Below, in pieces: positions 37,827-39,111 of a stretch of DNA of 39,111 bases. The first letter of the stretch is position 1; each line of letters opens with the position of its first letter. The stretch spans positions 1 to 39,111 of the IMG/VR virus record IMGVR_UViG_3300023210_000089; one strand, 5' to 3'. The notes beneath the pieces were generated by a model. That model saw only the letters and a program-made list of their open reading frames with translations. It was not told the origin of the DNA and made no database searches. Made by a program: the position numbers and the translations under genes. This DNA is from a virus.

Positions 37827-38756
37827 ATGGAAAGAGAAATTGCGGTGATAAAGCCGAAGGGTGTAAATCACATTAAACAAGCTGTAACGCTTACTGCGAC
37901 ATACAACTTGAAGGGTAGAAATATCTCTCTGAATCAGTACGGAGAGGTTAAACCAGGAAACCTTACCAAGAATCGAGGAGACATCAGATTCGCAGGAGAA
38001 CTTGCTACAGAAAGCAGGATTTTCGGTGACTCATTCGATGAGGTTGAGGATCAGGTCAATTTTTGGTTGAACCACCCAATGGTAGAGGATGTGAACGGAT
38101 CTGGAAAGGATGGTGCAAGGTTCACAATTGAGATCATTGAGGCTACCAAACAGAAGAAGCGTTCTAAGACCGTTAATGTAAACCGTGTAGTATCAACAGT
38201 TTACGGAATGACAGAGGCTCAGAGAAAGGATGTAATGTACTTCTTCAAGCAGGATCCACGTAATGTAAGTGATGATGATATCACTTTGACGCTTGTGGAT
38301 ATTCAGGACGGTCTTCTTCTTAAAGAGCCTAACACATCAAGATTCATTGACACATTTGGGTCACTTAACAAGCAGTCTGTTGCCAATAAAGTTGAGATGT
38401 TGGTGTATGTGAACAAGGGAATTGTATCTGGCTTTGTTACAGAAGATGCAGATAAGTTCTATATCGGTGATGTTCTTATAGGTAAGGATGAGGATGACAT
38501 TGCCCTGTTCTTCAAGGATAACCCACAGATGTATGATAACCTGAAGCGTTCACTTGCGAGTGATGGTGATGACACGGCATTCAATGACCTTAATGAGTCT
38601 GATGACGATGACTTCACTCCTGCCGAAAGAAGAGCGCACTTCATGGCACTTTACAAGAAGTACAAGTTGAAGGGTAAATTCCCAGCAGATCTTGACAGTG
38701 CAATTGAGCGCATCCATAAGTATGAGGAGGAGAACGGTATCGAACTGAGTGAATAA
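37827..38756 (+). CDS. Hypothetical virion-region protein
   Basis: 309 residues. The first 100 are beta-rich (VTLTATYNLKGRNISLNQYGEV), then helical parts and an acidic stretch (SDGDDTAFNDLNESDDDDF) before a basic C-terminal helix. May be an assembly or head-tail joining protein. No family recognised. Confidence 0.72.
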   Translation: MEREIAVIKPKGVNHIKQAVTLTATYNLKGRNISLNQYGEVKPGNLTKNRGDIRFAGELATESRIFGDSFDEVEDQVNFWLNHPMVEDVNGSGKDGARFTIEIIEATKQKKRSKTVNVNRVVSTVYGMTEAQRKDVMYFFKQDPRNVSDDDITLTLVDIQDGLLLKEPNTSRFIDTFGSLNKQSVANKVEMLVYVNKGIVSGFVTEDADKFYIGDVLIGKDEDDIALFFKDNPQMYDNLKRSLASDGDDTAFNDLNESDDDDFTPAERRAHFMALYKKYKLKGKFPADLDSAIERIHKYEEENGIELSE

Positions 38757-38764
38757 CCACTCTT

Positions 38765-38777
38765 CGGATAGTATCCG
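38765..38777. repeat. Palindrome CGGATA-G-TATCCG
   Basis: A 13-base palindrome with a single-base centre, between the 309-residue gene and the terminator. Possibly an operator or a second weak terminator stem. Confidence 0.6.
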
Positions 38778-38790
38778 TTGACAGACCCTG

Positions 38791-38818
38791 ACCCCGTAAG
38801 GTCGGGGTTTCTTTTTAA
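38791..38818 (+). terminator. Rho-independent terminator
   Basis: ACCCCG (38791-38796) and CGGGGT (38803-38808), 6-base loop, then TTCTTTTT. Ends the 309-residue gene transcript. Confidence 0.85.
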
Positions 38819-38835
38819 GTGTCCGTAACAATGCG

Positions 38836-38843
38836 TATCTTTG
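38836..38843 (+). promoter_or_regulatory. TATCTTTG promoter box
   Basis: TATCTTTG, 4 bases (TTCT) before the ATG at 38848. Confidence 0.65.
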
Positions 38844-38847
38844 TTCT

Positions 38848-39111
38848 ATGGTAACAGGATTAGACCTTAAAAGATTATTCGAGGATAAGATAGATAACAG
38901 CTACTCGGATTACGTCAGTGACCCTAAGATGCAGAGGGCGTTTGACAATGCGTTCCTACGTGTTATAGAGAACAAGTACAGGGGTCTTGACACTCAGAAG
39001 GAGTTTGACGAACTGTCTGAGCTTTTAGTTATTGACAGGAATGTTGTCGTTAACAACAATCGATTCAGAACAAAACCCATCCCATTGGATTCTGTTACTG
39101 GTACAACTTTT
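38848..39111 (+). CDS. Partial virion-region protein
   Basis: 88 residues, open at the window end. Starts MVTGLDLKRLFEDKIDNSY and continues with helices (KMQRAFDNAFLRVIENKY) and a strand NVVVNNNRFRT. The TATCTTTG box at 4 bases makes the start convincing. Probably a tail or head-completion gene. Confidence 0.7.
   Translation, partial: MVTGLDLKRLFEDKIDNSYSDYVSDPKMQRAFDNAFLRVIENKYRGLDTQKEFDELSELLVIDRNVVVNNNRFRTKPIPLDSVTGTTF

Noticed and set aside
1-39111. CRISPR array
   Set aside because: No regularly spaced repeats with spacers; only the short repeats listed were found.

Overview
The window looks like part of a double-stranded DNA tailed phage (Caudoviricetes) genome that infects a member of the Bacteroidota. 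Support for the host: promoter-like TTG-N19-TAnnTTTG elements, A-rich leaders with little Shine-Dalgarno signal, and a primase-helicase with a BT4734-like N-terminus. No tRNA, CRISPR array or insertion sequence was seen. The right edge cuts a virion gene, and the tail genes probably lie outside the window.

Layout. 1-1674 (+) is a lysis module: amidase plus two overlapping membrane proteins. 1645-19968 (-) is a long early/replication block: HTH regulator, SSB, ERF annealing protein, YqaJ exonuclease, HNH endonuclease, a cluster of small genes beside an attC-like inverted repeat, primase-helicase, replisome-organiser-like protein, DnaA-domain-IV-like protein, serine recombinase, a cytosine-C5 methyltransferase split in two by a second HNH gene, DUF932 and Gp88-family proteins, and many small genes. 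Most of these are joined by 4-base ATGA overlaps, including several tiny single-membrane-span proteins. 19969-21405 is about 1.4 kb with almost no credible coding sequence and many stems, including a candidate H-type pseudoknot, with divergent gene arms on each side. 21406-28307 is mostly (+): HExxH peptidase, PD-(D/E)XK nuclease, RuvC-like resolvase, NinG-like HNH protein and small proteins, with a few (-) genes (GNAT and others). 28183-29840 (-) has a calcineurin-like phosphoesterase, small proteins and an FmdB-like zinc ribbon. 29916-39111 (+) is packaging and head: large terminase, SH3-like protein, portal, scaffold-like protein, major capsid, an Ala/Gly-rich virion protein, a 309-residue protein and a truncated virion protein.

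How it fits together. Annealing protein, exonuclease, SSB, RuvC-like and HNH nucleases form a recombination set working beside the primase-helicase. SSB and primase-helicase share an acidic D-D-D-x-x-x-P-F tail. Many transcription units start at a TAnnTTTG/TAnnTTAG box 4-5 bases before the ATG (near-leaderless), and a second group has about 18 bases in between. The best candidates for something undescribed are the structured intergenic region, the attC-like element, the HNH-split methyltransferase and the set of coupled membrane microproteins. All function calls come from reading motifs by eye; no database search or RNA folding was run.
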